DNA from: DAOUAM01 sp034433305
GTDB taxonomy: Bacteria; Chloroflexota; Dehalococcoidia; Lucifugimonadales; DAOUAM01
Direction of reading: 5' to 3'
Length of the DNA stretch: 64,000 bases
Assembly: GCA_034433305.1 (NCBI GenBank)
Contig: DAOUAM010000028.1
Location: forward strand, 62,001 to 126,000
Below are positions 1-8,312 of the stretch, in pieces (the first letter of the stretch is position 1; every line of letters begins with the position of its first letter). A model generated the notes under the pieces. The model did no database searches. It was not told the origin of the DNA and was given only the letters and a program-made list of their open reading frames with translations. The position numbers and the translations under genes were made by a program.

Positions 1-237
1 AATGATTATGTCGTGGCGGTGCTTTTTGAGCGCTCTGGCCAGCACCTCCTCGCCATAGCCATCGCCGTAGGTGTCGGCGGTATCGAAGAAGTTTATGCCC
101 AGGTCAAAGGCCCGGACCAGCAGCTTGAGGCCGTCCTCCTCGCTTATCTTGCCCCACCAGTTGGTGCTGACAGTCCAGACGCCAAATCCTACCTCGGAGA
201 CCTCCAGCTCTGTGGTGCCAAGTCGTCGGTACTTCAC
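1..237 (-). CDS. Aldo/keto reductase, N-terminal part (gene runs off the left edge)
   Basis: Read on the minus strand from a GTG at 237-235, the product begins MKYRRLGTTELEVSEVGFG and continues with FDLGINFFDTADTYGDG. These are the first beta strand and the conserved Asp-containing segment of NADPH-dependent aldo/keto reductases. The Asp of the FDTADTYG segment is the first member of the family's Asp-Tyr-Lys-His catalytic tetrad; a Tyr follows in the usual position. Only 79 codons are present and the reading frame is open to base 1, so roughly three quarters of the protein lies outside. Family enzymes reduce aldehydes and ketones in the cytoplasm; the substrate cannot be told from this fragment. 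Good family match. Confidence 0.85.
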   Translation of the reverse strand, partial: MKYRRLGTTELEVSEVGFGVWTVSTNWWGKISEEDGLKLLVRAFDLGINFFDTADTYGDGYGEEVLARALKKHRHDIII

Positions 238-258
238 GCTATCCCTCTAGCAGCGGAA

Positions 259-861
259 TTAGTGTAGCCTGGCTGATGCCGCGTTGAGCACCTGCCGAAT
301 CGGGGCTGCCCTGGCCTCGTACTCCTCGTCCGAGAGGACGGGCCTCATATAGCCCAGGGGGACTTCCTGGCCCAGGTCAACCCAGGACTTGCAGCCCGCG
401 TACTCGTCCAGGATGGGGAGGGCCTGGGGCTGCTGGAGGCTGTACACCCGCAGCAGGGCCACCGTCAGCGGCTGCTTGGGCTTCCAGTGCAGGCGCTTCT
501 GCACGTAGTCCCGCGTCCAGATGTGATAAGGAAGCAGACTGTCCAGCGTCTCCTCCTCCGTGACCTGGAACTTGTCGGTGACCTCGCACCAGTGCTTGAC
601 CATCACCAGGCCGGGGATATCGTCCTCCTCCAGGCTGAGCCGCAGGTCTTCGTGGTACTCCTGCTTCAGCAACTCTGACTTCTGGTGCTCATACGTCGGA
701 AAGAGCAGGAACTCGGGGTGCAGAATGCGGAACTCTTTGTCCTCCCTGTGGATTCCGCCTTTGCGCAGCACTATGACCAGCTTTCCCTGGGCCATGGCGT
801 GGACTGCCACCGCCCATTCCTTGAGGGCCAGAGTCGCGACTGCTGGAAGCACTGGGCACAC
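259..861 (-). CDS. DUF1802 family protein
   Basis: A 200-residue protein whose N-terminal part contains LALKEWAVAVHAMAQGK followed by LRKGGIHRED and LLFPTYEHQ. This pattern is typical of DUF1802 proteins, found in cyanobacteria and other bacteria with no known biochemical role. No signal peptide, membrane segment or known catalytic motif is visible, so it is probably cytoplasmic. The start is a GTG at 861; a second in-frame GTG three codons later is an alternative. A TATAAT on the minus strand at 897-902 could be its -10 box, though no good -35 accompanies it. It ends 21 bases before the aldo/keto reductase start and probably shares a transcript with it. Confidence 0.7.
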   Translation of the reverse strand: MCPVLPAVATLALKEWAVAVHAMAQGKLVIVLRKGGIHREDKEFRILHPEFLLFPTYEHQKSELLKQEYHEDLRLSLEEDDIPGLVMVKHWCEVTDKFQVTEEETLDSLLPYHIWTRDYVQKRLHWKPKQPLTVALLRVYSLQQPQALPILDEYAGCKSWVDLGQEVPLGYMRPVLSDEEYEARAAPIRQVLNAASARLH

Positions 862-1052
862 CTCTCCACAAGATTTAGCCTGACATGCAGCACTTCATTA
901 TACCCAAGGGCGGGCGGCGCAGTCGAGGCACGCCGCTGGCGGTCACCAGCTACAAGCTCCCGCGGCCACGGTGCCGGCCTTCAGGGCTGGGTGAATCCAG
1001 CCCGGCGCTGGCTGCCGTAAAAACGAATGGAAGTATTTTGAAAGGAGGTGTT

Positions 1053-1505
1053 ATGGCAGGAAGGACCATCTTCCTTTACAGCATACTTCTAGGGATTACG
1101 GCCATCGCTCTTGCATGCTCCCGTGGAGGGTCTAGCCCGACCCCGACGCGCACCGTGGCCGCGGTCACGCGCACACCCACTGCAGCGGCCACAGTTACGG
1201 CCACCCGGACGCCAGCTACACCTACCGTGGTGGCCACCCGTACCGTAACATCCACGCCTGCATCTGGCGTGACCAGCACACCCACCCTGGCCCCAGCGAC
1301 ACCCACACGCACGGCCCTGGCGACGACGACGCCAGCAGCCACGGCGACGGCGACCGCAAGGGCCACGGCCTCGCCAACGGCGACCGCGATGGCTACTGCC
1401 ATGGCGACGCTCACCCCCACAGCCACGGCGACCGCGACGGCTACGCCCACGGCGGCGGCGACAGCCACGGCCACGCCTACAGCTACTGGCACGCCAACGG
1501 CGTAG
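1053..1505 (+). CDS. Lipoprotein made almost entirely of Thr/Pro/Ala repeat
   Basis: The start ATG at 1053 follows a near-perfect ribosome binding site, AAAGGAGGTG at 1041-1050, so the gene is expected to be translated well. The 150-residue product opens with MAGRTIFLYSILLGITAIA and ends its signal peptide at a lipobox-like ALAC with Cys22 as the lipidation residue. Everything after about residue 27 is low-complexity TPTAT/ATPTAT repeat, with no folded domain before the stop. Such sequences usually serve as an extended, possibly O-glycosylated linker between a lipid anchor and an outer domain; here the outer domain is missing. It may be a surface spacer or the remnant of a truncated lipoprotein. 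A longer in-frame extension back to 885 exists, but the ribosome binding site favours 1053. Confidence 0.7.
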   Translation: MAGRTIFLYSILLGITAIALACSRGGSSPTPTRTVAAVTRTPTAAATVTATRTPATPTVVATRTVTSTPASGVTSTPTLAPATPTRTALATTTPAATATATARATASPTATAMATAMATLTPTATATATATPTAAATATATPTATGTPTA

Positions 1506-1554
1506 GCAACACAAGCTTCGCGGCCACACGACTTGCACAGCGATGTGTCGTCCC

Positions 1555-1585
1555 CCAAGGAGTCCGGCATTGCCGGACTCCTTGG
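1555..1585. terminator. Hairpin after the repeat lipoprotein, probable terminator
   Basis: A perfect 14-base inverted repeat, CCAAGGAGTCCGGC and its complement, closes on a three-base ATT loop 50 bases after the lipoprotein stop. There is no T-run on either side, so it may end transcription only weakly or protect the 3' end of the mRNA. Confidence 0.55.
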
Positions 1586-1701
1586 CCACACCAGCGGCCC
1601 TCACCAGGCCCACCACACCCGACGCGTCCTGCTTTCCTGTCTCCTACCTGGGCACTGCCAGGCCTTTCTCCAGTTATGGCACGCGCCCGGCGGGTTTGCT
1701 C

Positions 1702-1707
1702 TATAAT
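1702..1707 (+). promoter_or_regulatory. Candidate -10 box for the ManD/RspA-like gene
   Basis: A perfect TATAAT lies 56 bases before the ATG at 1764. The region about 17 bases upstream (near 1679-1685) has no recognisable TTGACA, so the promoter may need an activator; the LysR protein encoded just downstream is one possibility. Confidence 0.35.
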
Positions 1708-1763
1708 ACGCAGCGTCCAGAAGCAGCGCGGAGCACCAGCGCAATCCTAGCTATGGAGCCAGT

Positions 1764-3047
1764 ATGAGCAAGCTCAAGATTCGTGACGTGCGAGTGATTC
1801 TTACGGAGCCGGACAACATTCGGCTGGTCATCGTCAAGGTAGAGACCACGGAGCCTGGGCTATACGGCGTTGGCTGCGCCACCTTCACGCAGCGGCCAAC
1901 GGCCGTCGCCACCGCCGTCAACGACTACCTCAAGCCATTCCTCCTGGGCAAAGACCCGGCGGACATTGAGGACATCTGGCAGTCGGCTTACGTGTCGTCC
2001 TACTGGCGCAACGGGCCGGTGCTGAACAACGCCCTGAGCGGCGTGGACCAGGCCCTGTGGGACATCAAGGGCAAGGTAGCCGGCATGCCCGTCCATGACC
2101 TGCTGGGCGGGAAGGCCCGCGATGCCGCCGCCGTGTACGTGCACGCCAGCGGCCGCGATCCGGTGGAGGTCGAGGACAAGGTCCGGGCCTTCATGGAGCA
2201 GGGCTATCACTACATCCGAGTCCAGGTGGAGACGCCCGGCTACGCCACCTACGGAGTGCGAGGCGCCGCTGGCCCCTCGCCGGCGTCCCAGGACGGCCCA
2301 AGGGTCATCACGGACAGAGTGACCAGGTTCGACCCCAAGCTGCTCTACGCCCACCCGGGCGGCATATTCGAGCCGAGGCCCTACACCAGGTCAGTGCTGA
2401 AGCTCCTGGAGCACCTGCGCACCACCATCGGCTGGAACGTGGAGCTTCTGCACGACGTGCATGAGCGCATCCCGCCCATCATGGGCGTCGGGCTGGCCAA
2501 GGACGTGGAGCAGTTCAAGCTCTTCTTCCTGGAAGACCTCTTCGCGCCCGAGGACAACGAGTACTTCCGCATCGTGCGGCAGCAGACCAGCACGCCGCTG
2601 GCCATGGGCGAGCTATACAACAACCCCCACGAGTTTATCCCCATGGTCAAGGACCGCCTCATAGATTTCATGCGCGTCCACATCTCGCAGATAGGCGGCC
2701 TGACGCCTGCCCGCAAGCTGGCGGCGCTGTGCGAGGCCTTCAGCGTGCGGACGGCCTGGCATGGCCCTGGGGACACGTCGCCAGTGGGGCACGCGGCCAA
2801 CCTGATGCTGGACGTCCACTGCTGGAACTTTGGCATCCAGGAGTACAGTATCTTCGGGGAGCGCACCAGGGAGGTGTTCCCGGGATGTCCGGAGGTGCGG
2901 GACGGCTACATGTGGCCCAACGGCAAGCCTGGCCTGGGCATAGATGTGGACGAGAAGCTGGCGGCCAGGTTCCCCTTCAAGGAAAGGGCCTTCGGGGGCG
3001 CCTGGGACACGGTGCGCCGGGCGGACGGCAGCGTGGTCAGGCCGTAG
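1764..3047 (+). CDS. Enolase-superfamily sugar-acid dehydratase, ManD/RspA type
   Basis: A 427-residue protein that aligns by eye along its length with RspA and D-mannonate dehydratase: DIEDIWQ near 70, YWRNGPVLNNALSGVDQALWD at 80-100, then the barrel. The three metal-binding acids of the superfamily are in place: Asp231 (in HDVHER), Glu257 (FFLEDL) and Glu283 (MGELYNNP). His233 and His333 (WHGPGDTSPVGH) are the expected acid/base residues. Members dehydrate D-mannonate or D-gluconate to 2-keto-3-deoxy acids using magnesium, and some have little activity, so the substrate is uncertain. It stands alone on the plus strand and ends 5 bases from the end of a convergent LysR gene. Confidence 0.85.
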   Translation: MSKLKIRDVRVILTEPDNIRLVIVKVETTEPGLYGVGCATFTQRPTAVATAVNDYLKPFLLGKDPADIEDIWQSAYVSSYWRNGPVLNNALSGVDQALWDIKGKVAGMPVHDLLGGKARDAAAVYVHASGRDPVEVEDKVRAFMEQGYHYIRVQVETPGYATYGVRGAAGPSPASQDGPRVITDRVTRFDPKLLYAHPGGIFEPRPYTRSVLKLLEHLRTTIGWNVELLHDVHERIPPIMGVGLAKDVEQFKLFFLEDLFAPEDNEYFRIVRQQTSTPLAMGELYNNPHEFIPMVKDRLIDFMRVHISQIGGLTPARKLAALCEAFSVRTAWHGPGDTSPVGHAANLMLDVHCWNFGIQEYSIFGERTREVFPGCPEVRDGYMWPNGKPGLGIDVDEKLAARFPFKERAFGGAWDTVRRADGSVVRP

Positions 3048-3052
3048 GCGGC

Positions 3053-3961
3053 CTACTGGACTCCTGGCGGCACGGGCCGCTCTTCCTTCAGGAAGCGCAG
3101 GAAGGCCCGCTGGGCCAGGGGCAGGTGCTTGTCCTTGCGGTAGAACACAGTCAGCGGACGCTGGCAGCGCCAGCCCTCTACGGCCAGCACCTTGATGAAG
3201 CCCGCAGTGGTATCGGGCATGACGCCAAACTTGGAAAGCATACCCAGCCCCAGGCCGGCGGCCACCGCCCTCTTGAGGGCCTCGTTGCTGCCCAACTCCA
3301 TGACAGTCCTGACGGAGAGGCCGTGCGCCTTGAGACAGCCCTCGGCAGCGCGCCGGGTGGCCGAGCCAGGCTCCCGCAGAATGAAGTCCTGGCCTTCTAT
3401 GTCGGCTAGCGAAAGCCTGTCCCTGCCGGCCAGGGGATGGAAAGGCGCGGCAATCACCACTATCTCGTCCTGCACATAGGGGAAGGACTCCAGGCCCTCC
3501 ATGTCCACCAGGGAGCCAGCCATTCCCATGTCCAACTCCCGGTTAATGATGCGTTCCACGATGGCCTGGGTGTTGGAGATAGTCAGCATGACCTCGACGC
3601 CCGGGTAACGCTGGCGGAACTGGCCTATGACCCAGGGGAGTATGTACTCGCCCGGCGTGGTGCTGGAGCCAATGGTCAGCTTTCCGGCCTTGAGGCCCTG
3701 AATGTCCTGGACGGCAGTCTCCATCTCCTGGGCAAGGGAAAAGATGCGCTGGGTGTAGCTGAATACGGCCTGACCGGTGTCGGTGAGCTGCAGGCCACGG
3801 CGCATCCTGTGCAGCAGGGCGCAGCCAAGGCTCTTCTCCAGCTCGCGTACCTGGATGGACACCGCAGGCTGGCTGATGGACAGCTCCTCGGCTGCCCTGG
3901 AGAAGCTGCCGAGCTTGGCTACCATGTGGAAGATGTAGAGCTGGTGGAAGTTAGCCATCAT
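3053..3961 (-). CDS. LysR-family transcriptional regulator
   Basis: A 302-residue protein with the N-terminal winged helix-turn-helix of LysR regulators at about residues 5-65 (FSRAAEELSISQPAVSIQVR, then LTDTGQAV). An effector-binding substrate-binding-like domain starts near 95 with KLTIGSSTTPGEYILP. The TTPGEYILP and SGxxxEALKRAVAAGLGLGML style resembles the CysL/YwfK branch. Either of two adjacent ATGs (3961 or 3958) can start it. LysR proteins usually control a divergent neighbour; here the neighbour (ManD/RspA-like) is convergent, so the target may be elsewhere. Confidence 0.88.
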   Translation of the reverse strand: MMANFHQLYIFHMVAKLGSFSRAAEELSISQPAVSIQVRELEKSLGCALLHRMRRGLQLTDTGQAVFSYTQRIFSLAQEMETAVQDIQGLKAGKLTIGSSTTPGEYILPWVIGQFRQRYPGVEVMLTISNTQAIVERIINRELDMGMAGSLVDMEGLESFPYVQDEIVVIAAPFHPLAGRDRLSLADIEGQDFILREPGSATRRAAEGCLKAHGLSVRTVMELGSNEALKRAVAAGLGLGMLSKFGVMPDTTAGFIKVLAVEGWRCQRPLTVFYRKDKHLPLAQRAFLRFLKEERPVPPGVQ

Positions 3962-4007
3962 AATTTAAGGCGACGCTTATACCAACCAGACCCAGGACTT
4001 ATAGCAC

Positions 4008-4013
4008 ATTATA
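4008..4013 (-). promoter_or_regulatory. Candidate -10 box for the LysR gene
   Basis: TATAAT on the minus strand about 47 bases before the LysR start codon. No clear -35 hexamer lies at the right distance. Confidence 0.35.
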
Positions 4014-4080
4014 CTACAAATGCCGCTGCAACAGGGTACTTCTGGCACCAGATGGCACGAGTGCCTGGCGGCCCTGTGGC

Positions 4081-4108
4081 TTGACATCCCCGGCCTATAC
4101 GCTACAAT
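4081..4108 (+). promoter_or_regulatory. Sigma-70-type promoter for the Yip1-like gene
   Basis: TTGACA at 4081-4086 and TACAAT at 4103-4108 are separated by 16 bases. Transcription would begin near 4115, about 25 bases before the ATG at 4140. Confidence 0.7.
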
Positions 4109-4139
4109 CGCGCCAGACCAATGCTGACTGGAAGGGCCA

Positions 4140-4658
4140 ATGCTAGCTAGAGCAGTCAGGGCCGCTCTGTTTGACCGCCAGGCCTATCGTGGCCTGGGAG
4201 AGGACCCTGTCGGGGGGCTGAACGCCATGGGGACTGTCGCCGTGGCCGCCGTGGCCCTTGGCCTGGGCATGTGGAGCACCGCATCCCGTGCCCAGGGAGT
4301 CAGCCCCGCCATAGTGATGCTCCTGGCCATCAGCACCATCGCGCTGGGCTGGGTGGTGTGGACTGCCATGGCCTACCTGCTGGGGACGTGGCTGCTGGGC
4401 GGCAGGGCCAGCTACCGCCAACTGCTGCGCGCCATCGGGCTGAGCTACGGGCCTGGAGCGCTTCTGGTGCTCATGGCCGTGCCCTTCGCCGGGGTGGCCT
4501 TCTTCTACGCGGCCACCCTGTGGGTAATGGTAGCCGGCGTCGTCGCAGTGAGGGAAGCGCAGGGCTTCAGCCTGCTCAAAGCGTTCATCCCCGGCGTCGC
4601 AGGGTGGTACGTGGCCTTCTTCATACTGCCGTCCCTGGTCTTTCAGAGCCTGGTATAG
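4140..4658 (+). CDS. Yip1-like integral membrane protein
   Basis: A 172-residue, strongly hydrophobic protein with about five membrane segments (roughly 28-48, 58-76, 80-90, 107-137 and 150-172). It is preceded by a short cytoplasmic N-terminus, LFDRQAYRGLGEDP. This layout, with a conserved-looking charged leader then a block of helices, matches bacterial Yip1-domain proteins, whose role is undefined. The start is set by the promoter at 4081-4108. The last 38 bases overlap the 3' end of the convergent tatD gene, so the two transcripts would be complementary at their ends. No operon partner. Confidence 0.6.
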   Translation: MLARAVRAALFDRQAYRGLGEDPVGGLNAMGTVAVAAVALGLGMWSTASRAQGVSPAIVMLLAISTIALGWVVWTAMAYLLGTWLLGGRASYRQLLRAIGLSYGPGALLVLMAVPFAGVAFFYAATLWVMVAGVVAVREAQGFSLLKAFIPGVAGWYVAFFILPSLVFQSLV

Positions 4659-5448
4659 CGCCCAGGTATGCACGGACAGCCTCGGCCCGTGGGCCAAGCA
4701 GCCGCATGACGTTGCTGGTGGTCACCTGCTCGACCTCCTCCTCGGAGACCCCCTTGAGTCCTGCCAGCTTCCGGGCGATGTCCCGCAGGTGGCGCGGCTC
4801 TGTCCAGTTCTCACGCCTGGGCTTGAAGGGCTGAGGCGCGGAGTCCGTCTCCAGGACAATGGCCTCCAGCGGCAGTCCGGCGGCCACCTGCTGAAGGTGG
4901 GGGAGCCTGAGCAGCGGCCTGGCCAGGGAGATGTAGAACCCCAGGTCCATGACCTTGCGGGCCGTCGCCTCGTCGGCCTGGAAATAATGCATGACGCCGC
5001 CGACAGTGTAGGCCCGCTCCTCCTTCAGGACGCGCAGCGTCTCATCGTGGGCCTCCCGCGTGTGAAATATGATGGGCAGCTTCAACTCCAGCGCCAGTCT
5101 GATCTGCTGACGGAAAGCGTCGTACTGCCAGGCCCTGTCCGGCGCACCCTCCATGAAATCGAGGCCTATCTCGCTCATGACCAGGACTTTGTCCGAGGAG
5201 GTCGCCAACTGCCGCAACTGCTCGCAGGTCGCATCGTCCACCGGCCCGCGCATGTCCATGGGATGTATGCCAACGCCAGAAAAGAAGGGGACGAACCTGC
5301 GGGAAAGCTCGATGGAGCGCCGTGAGGACTCTACGGTGGTGCCAGCGCAGACCACGAAGCCCACGCCGGCGCTGGCGGCCCGCGCCAGGACTTCGCCTAC
5401 CTCGTCGTCGCTGAAGGAGTCCAGGTGTACGTGGGTGTCCACCAACAT
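4621..5448 (-). CDS. TatD-family metal-dependent deoxyribonuclease
   Basis: A 275-residue TIM-barrel hydrolase with all metal ligands of the TatD family: His6 and His8 (DTHVHLDSF), Glu93 (MSEIGLDF), His129 (FHTRE), His154 (MHYF) and Asp202 (LETDS). Family members are 3'-5' DNA exonucleases or DNases acting in DNA repair or degradation in the cytoplasm; some are of unknown function. The segment expected to read GETGLD reads SEIGLD here, and the closing PFKPRRENWTEP matches the family's usual ETDxPyl region loosely. The C-terminus overlaps the convergent Yip1-like gene by 38 bases. Confidence 0.85.
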   Translation of the reverse strand: MLVDTHVHLDSFSDDEVGEVLARAASAGVGFVVCAGTTVESSRRSIELSRRFVPFFSGVGIHPMDMRGPVDDATCEQLRQLATSSDKVLVMSEIGLDFMEGAPDRAWQYDAFRQQIRLALELKLPIIFHTREAHDETLRVLKEERAYTVGGVMHYFQADEATARKVMDLGFYISLARPLLRLPHLQQVAAGLPLEAIVLETDSAPQPFKPRRENWTEPRHLRDIARKLAGLKGVSEEEVEQVTTSNVMRLLGPRAEAVRAYLGAIPGSERPGTAV

Positions 5449-5495
5449 ATGGTATCCTGAGGGTGGAAAACTGCTGGCAAGCGCGTTTACGTTGG

Positions 5496-5503
5496 ATTAT
5501 ACT
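5496..5503. promoter_or_regulatory. Overlapping divergent -10 boxes between tatD and the UPF0104 gene
   Basis: The bases 5496-5501 read TATAAT on the minus strand (towards tatD), and 5498-5503 read TATACT on the plus strand (towards the UPF0104 gene). Only one polymerase could bind at a time if both are used. The -35 regions are weak on both sides. Confidence 0.45.
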
Positions 5504-5573
5504 ACGAGTCCGTTGACGCAAGTTGGAAAAGACCCAAGACTCAGGCCGCTGGCCCTCGTTCCCGGGGGAAGCC

Positions 5574-6563
5574 ATGAAGGGCAGGCTCTTTGACCTACTG
5601 AGGCTCGTGGCAGGACTGGCCGCCAGCGTGGGCCTGGGGTGGCTGGCTGTGCGGGGACTGGACTGGGGCCTGGTCGCCTCGGAGCTGCGAGGCGTCTCTA
5701 TCGTTGCCATGCTCCTGTCGCTGGCCATATTCATCCTGGCCAGTGTGCTCAGGGCCTACCGCTGGCAACTGCTCTTCGTTAAGGAAAGAATCCCTGTCCT
5801 GCGCCTGTTCGTAGTCCAGAACGAGGGGATTGGCCTTAACAACCTGGTGCCGGTACGCGTTGCCAGCGAGGCCACCCAGCTTGCCGTGCTGTCCATCCGC
5901 GACCGGGTGGACCCCACCATCGCGCTGGCGACGCTGGGCATGGAGCGCGTCATTGACGTCATCGCCAGCACCATGCTTCTGGGCATCGCCTTCTTCCTGG
6001 TCCCGCAGATGAAGCACTTTACCCTGTACGTGTGGGGGGCCATCGGCTTCACGGTAGTGGCGGTGGCGCTTGTCAGGTTCCTGTCCTGGGGCAGCGAGGC
6101 CCTGGCCTTCATCCAGCGGATCCGGTTCCTGGCCGAGTTCGCCACCGCCGTGAAGGACCTGGAGCGGGAGCGGGGGCGGCTGGCGGCTTCACTGCTGGTC
6201 AGCTTCTGCTACTGGATTCTCATCGGAGTATGCACTTGGACCATAGCTGTCGCCATGGACCTGTCCATCTCGCCCATCACAGCGACGCTGGTAATCCTGG
6301 GCACCATCTTCTTCGCCACGGCGGTGCCGGCGGCGCCCAGCGCCCTGGGCACCTTCGAGTTCGCGGTGGTGTACGTCCTTTCCTACTTCGGCGTGGAGCG
6401 GGAGGCGGGCTTCGGCTTCGCGGTGCTGACTCACGCGGTGCTCTTCCTGCCACCCACGGTCATAGCCGTCCTCTTCCTGCCCAGGGAGGGCCTGATGTCC
6501 ATGGAACGAGTGCGCCGGCTGGCCGCCAGGGTCGCCGGAGCAGGGCATACGCCGGCCCACTGA
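5574..6563 (+). CDS. UPF0104 / lysylphosphatidylglycerol synthase-type transmembrane protein
   Basis: A 329-residue polytopic membrane protein with the signature of the YbhN/AglD family: SVLRAYRWQLLF near 65, then IGLNNLVPVRVASEATQLAVL near 90 and ERVIDVIAS near 122. About eight hydrophobic segments are visible. Relatives are the flippase-like half of MprF and many uncharacterised proteins linked to lipid or glycolipid metabolism. The ATG at 5574 is chosen because the family starts here; a longer frame back to 5523 lacks similarity. The stop TGA at 6561-6563 overlaps a CTG that may start the next gene. Confidence 0.8.
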   Translation: MKGRLFDLLRLVAGLAASVGLGWLAVRGLDWGLVASELRGVSIVAMLLSLAIFILASVLRAYRWQLLFVKERIPVLRLFVVQNEGIGLNNLVPVRVASEATQLAVLSIRDRVDPTIALATLGMERVIDVIASTMLLGIAFFLVPQMKHFTLYVWGAIGFTVVAVALVRFLSWGSEALAFIQRIRFLAEFATAVKDLERERGRLAASLLVSFCYWILIGVCTWTIAVAMDLSISPITATLVILGTIFFATAVPAAPSALGTFEFAVVYVLSYFGVEREAGFGFAVLTHAVLFLPPTVIAVLFLPREGLMSMERVRRLAARVAGAGHTPAH

Positions 6564-8308
6564 TAGCCCTGCTGGCCGTGCTGGCGGTGCTGGCCGCCAC
6601 AAGCTGCGCCCGCGAGCAGCCCACGGCCCCCACCGCCACCAACCCCGTTCCCAGCGCGACGCCAACGGCTGCTCCCACGCCCTCGGCCACGGCGACACCG
6701 CCGGTGCCGCCGGCCACACCAACCACCATCCCCACAGCCTCCCCAACCGCGCCGGCCCAGCAGCCAACCGCGACGCCTGTCCCGGCCACACCCACACCAG
6801 CCCCGCCTGGCGAAACTAGACACGGCGGCACGCTGGCCCTGGCGGGCAGGGAGGATATAGCTCACTACGACGTCCACCAGGAAGTGTCACCAGCCTTGTC
6901 CACCTGGGGGCCGGGCATCATCTACAGCCGCATGCTGCGCTTCAAGTCGGGCCCTGACGTGGTGCTGCCCAGCCTGGCCGTGGAGTGCGAGCTATGCGAA
7001 AGCTGGGTGATGGAGGACGCCAGGACCTTCGTGTTCAGGCTGCGCCACGGAGTCCGCTGGCAGAATACAGGCCCTGTCAATGGCCGGGGACTGACTGCCG
7101 CCGACGTGGAGTTCAGCTACAACCGCCAGCGCCAGCAGGGCTGGCCCAACGCGCCGCTGCTGCAGACCATCGAGACTGTCGAGGCGCTGGGCCAGGACAG
7201 CGTGAGGATAGGTCTGAAAGTGCCAGACGCGGACTTCCTGCTCTCCCTGGCCGACGGACACTCCAAGATTGTCGCGCCGGAAGCGGTCGCGGTCAACGGC
7301 GACCTCCAGGACGGCCCCAACGCAGGCTCAGGCCCGTGGGTACTCACAGGCACAAGCTCCTCAGGTAGCCATACTTTTGCCCGGAACCCGGACTACTTCG
7401 AGCCAGGGCTGCCCTACCTGGACGCCCTGACCATTCACATTATCCCTGACCCGGACACCAGGGCGGCGGCCTTCAGGGTCGGCACCATAGACGTGCTGGA
7501 CCTGGGACCGCAAGAGTGGCACGAGCTGGGGCTGCAGCGTCCTGACCTCCAGGGCCTACTGGTGCCGGAGCCTGGCGTGGGGCTTGAGCTTGCGCTGAAG
7601 ACGACGCGGGCGCCCCTGGACAACCTGGCCGTGCGGCAGGCCATCTTCCAGGCCATGGACCCGTGGAAGGCCGCCCAGGAGATATGGCAGGGCGCCGCCT
7701 ACCAGGGTACAGGTGTGCCGCCGGCGGCGCCCGGGTGGCTGCTGCCAGAGTCGGAGTTGAGGCAGCACCTGGGACAGCCAGAAGAGGCCCGACGTCTGCT
7801 GCAAGCCGCCGGAGTGACCGCGCCAGTGCCCCTGGCCATCAGGGTAGGTGACTTCGGCGAGGCTTACGAGGCCCACGCCCAGCGCGTGGCGGAGGAGCTG
7901 CGGGCTGTGGGCTTTGACCCCACCTTGGAGGTGGTGAACCGCCAGGTCTTTGGCGAGGAGGTGTGGCTCGGAGGCCAGTACCAGATGTTCCTTGGGCCGG
8001 TCGCTCCCGTGGTCAGGCCCAACGACTATCTGCTAGGGGTGCTGCACAGCCGGGGGGCATGGAACACCGCCGGCTACCGCAGTCCTGTGCTGGACGGCCT
8101 CATCGAGGCGCAGGCCCGCGAGTACGACCCGCTGGAGAGGCAACGCCTGGCCCTGGAGGTGCAGCGCCACGTACTGGCCAAGGCCTTCCGCTTCATGCCG
8201 GCTGGCCGCGTGTCCATCTGGACGTGGGCCCCCAGGGTGCGCGACTTTCATCCCAACTTCGCCGGCTACGAGTACGCCTTCTGGGCCAGGGTGTGGGTAT
8301 CAGGCTAG
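6560..8308 (+). CDS. ABC-transporter family 5 solute-binding lipoprotein (oligopeptide/nickel/sugar type)
   Basis: About 582 residues. A hydrophobic stretch LIALLAVLAVLAATSC forms a lipoprotein signal ending at a Cys. A Thr/Pro/Ala-rich linker of about 65 residues follows, then the SBP_bac_5 fold: GGTLALAGREDIAHYDVHQ, FVFRLRHGVRWQN, LTAADVEFSYNRQ, and VRQAIFQAMD. Such proteins bind peptides, metals or oligosaccharides outside the membrane and deliver them to a permease, but no permease or ATPase is adjacent. No ATG, GTG or TTG precedes the signal sequence in frame after the neighbour's domain. The likeliest start is CTG at 6560, overlapping the upstream TGA as CTGA; GTG at 6578 is the alternative. 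Confidence 0.75.
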   Translation: MIALLAVLAVLAATSCAREQPTAPTATNPVPSATPTAAPTPSATATPPVPPATPTTIPTASPTAPAQQPTATPVPATPTPAPPGETRHGGTLALAGREDIAHYDVHQEVSPALSTWGPGIIYSRMLRFKSGPDVVLPSLAVECELCESWVMEDARTFVFRLRHGVRWQNTGPVNGRGLTAADVEFSYNRQRQQGWPNAPLLQTIETVEALGQDSVRIGLKVPDADFLLSLADGHSKIVAPEAVAVNGDLQDGPNAGSGPWVLTGTSSSGSHTFARNPDYFEPGLPYLDALTIHIIPDPDTRAAAFRVGTIDVLDLGPQEWHELGLQRPDLQGLLVPEPGVGLELALKTTRAPLDNLAVRQAIFQAMDPWKAAQEIWQGAAYQGTGVPPAAPGWLLPESELRQHLGQPEEARRLLQAAGVTAPVPLAIRVGDFGEAYEAHAQRVAEELRAVGFDPTLEVVNRQVFGEEVWLGGQYQMFLGPVAPVVRPNDYLLGVLHSRGAWNTAGYRSPVLDGLIEAQAREYDPLERQRLALEVQRHVLAKAFRFMPAGRVSIWTWAPRVRDFHPNFAGYEYAFWARVWVSG

Positions 8309-8312
8309 CTGG

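Noticed and set aside
1130..1505. Tandem DNA repeat or CRISPR-like array
   Set aside because: The short units vary in sequence and keep the protein frame; no constant direct repeat with unique spacers occurs.
1076..1616. Two minus-strand open frames of about 170 residues opposite the repeat lipoprotein
   Set aside because: They are Val/Ala- or Arg/Gly-rich images of the Thr/Pro repeat on the other strand, with no ribosome binding site and no known family.
6032..6559. Upstream extension of the solute-binding protein frame inside the UPF0104 gene
   Set aside because: It overlaps a well-supported gene, the encoded sequence is Gly/Arg-rich without similarity, and the signal peptide lies after it.
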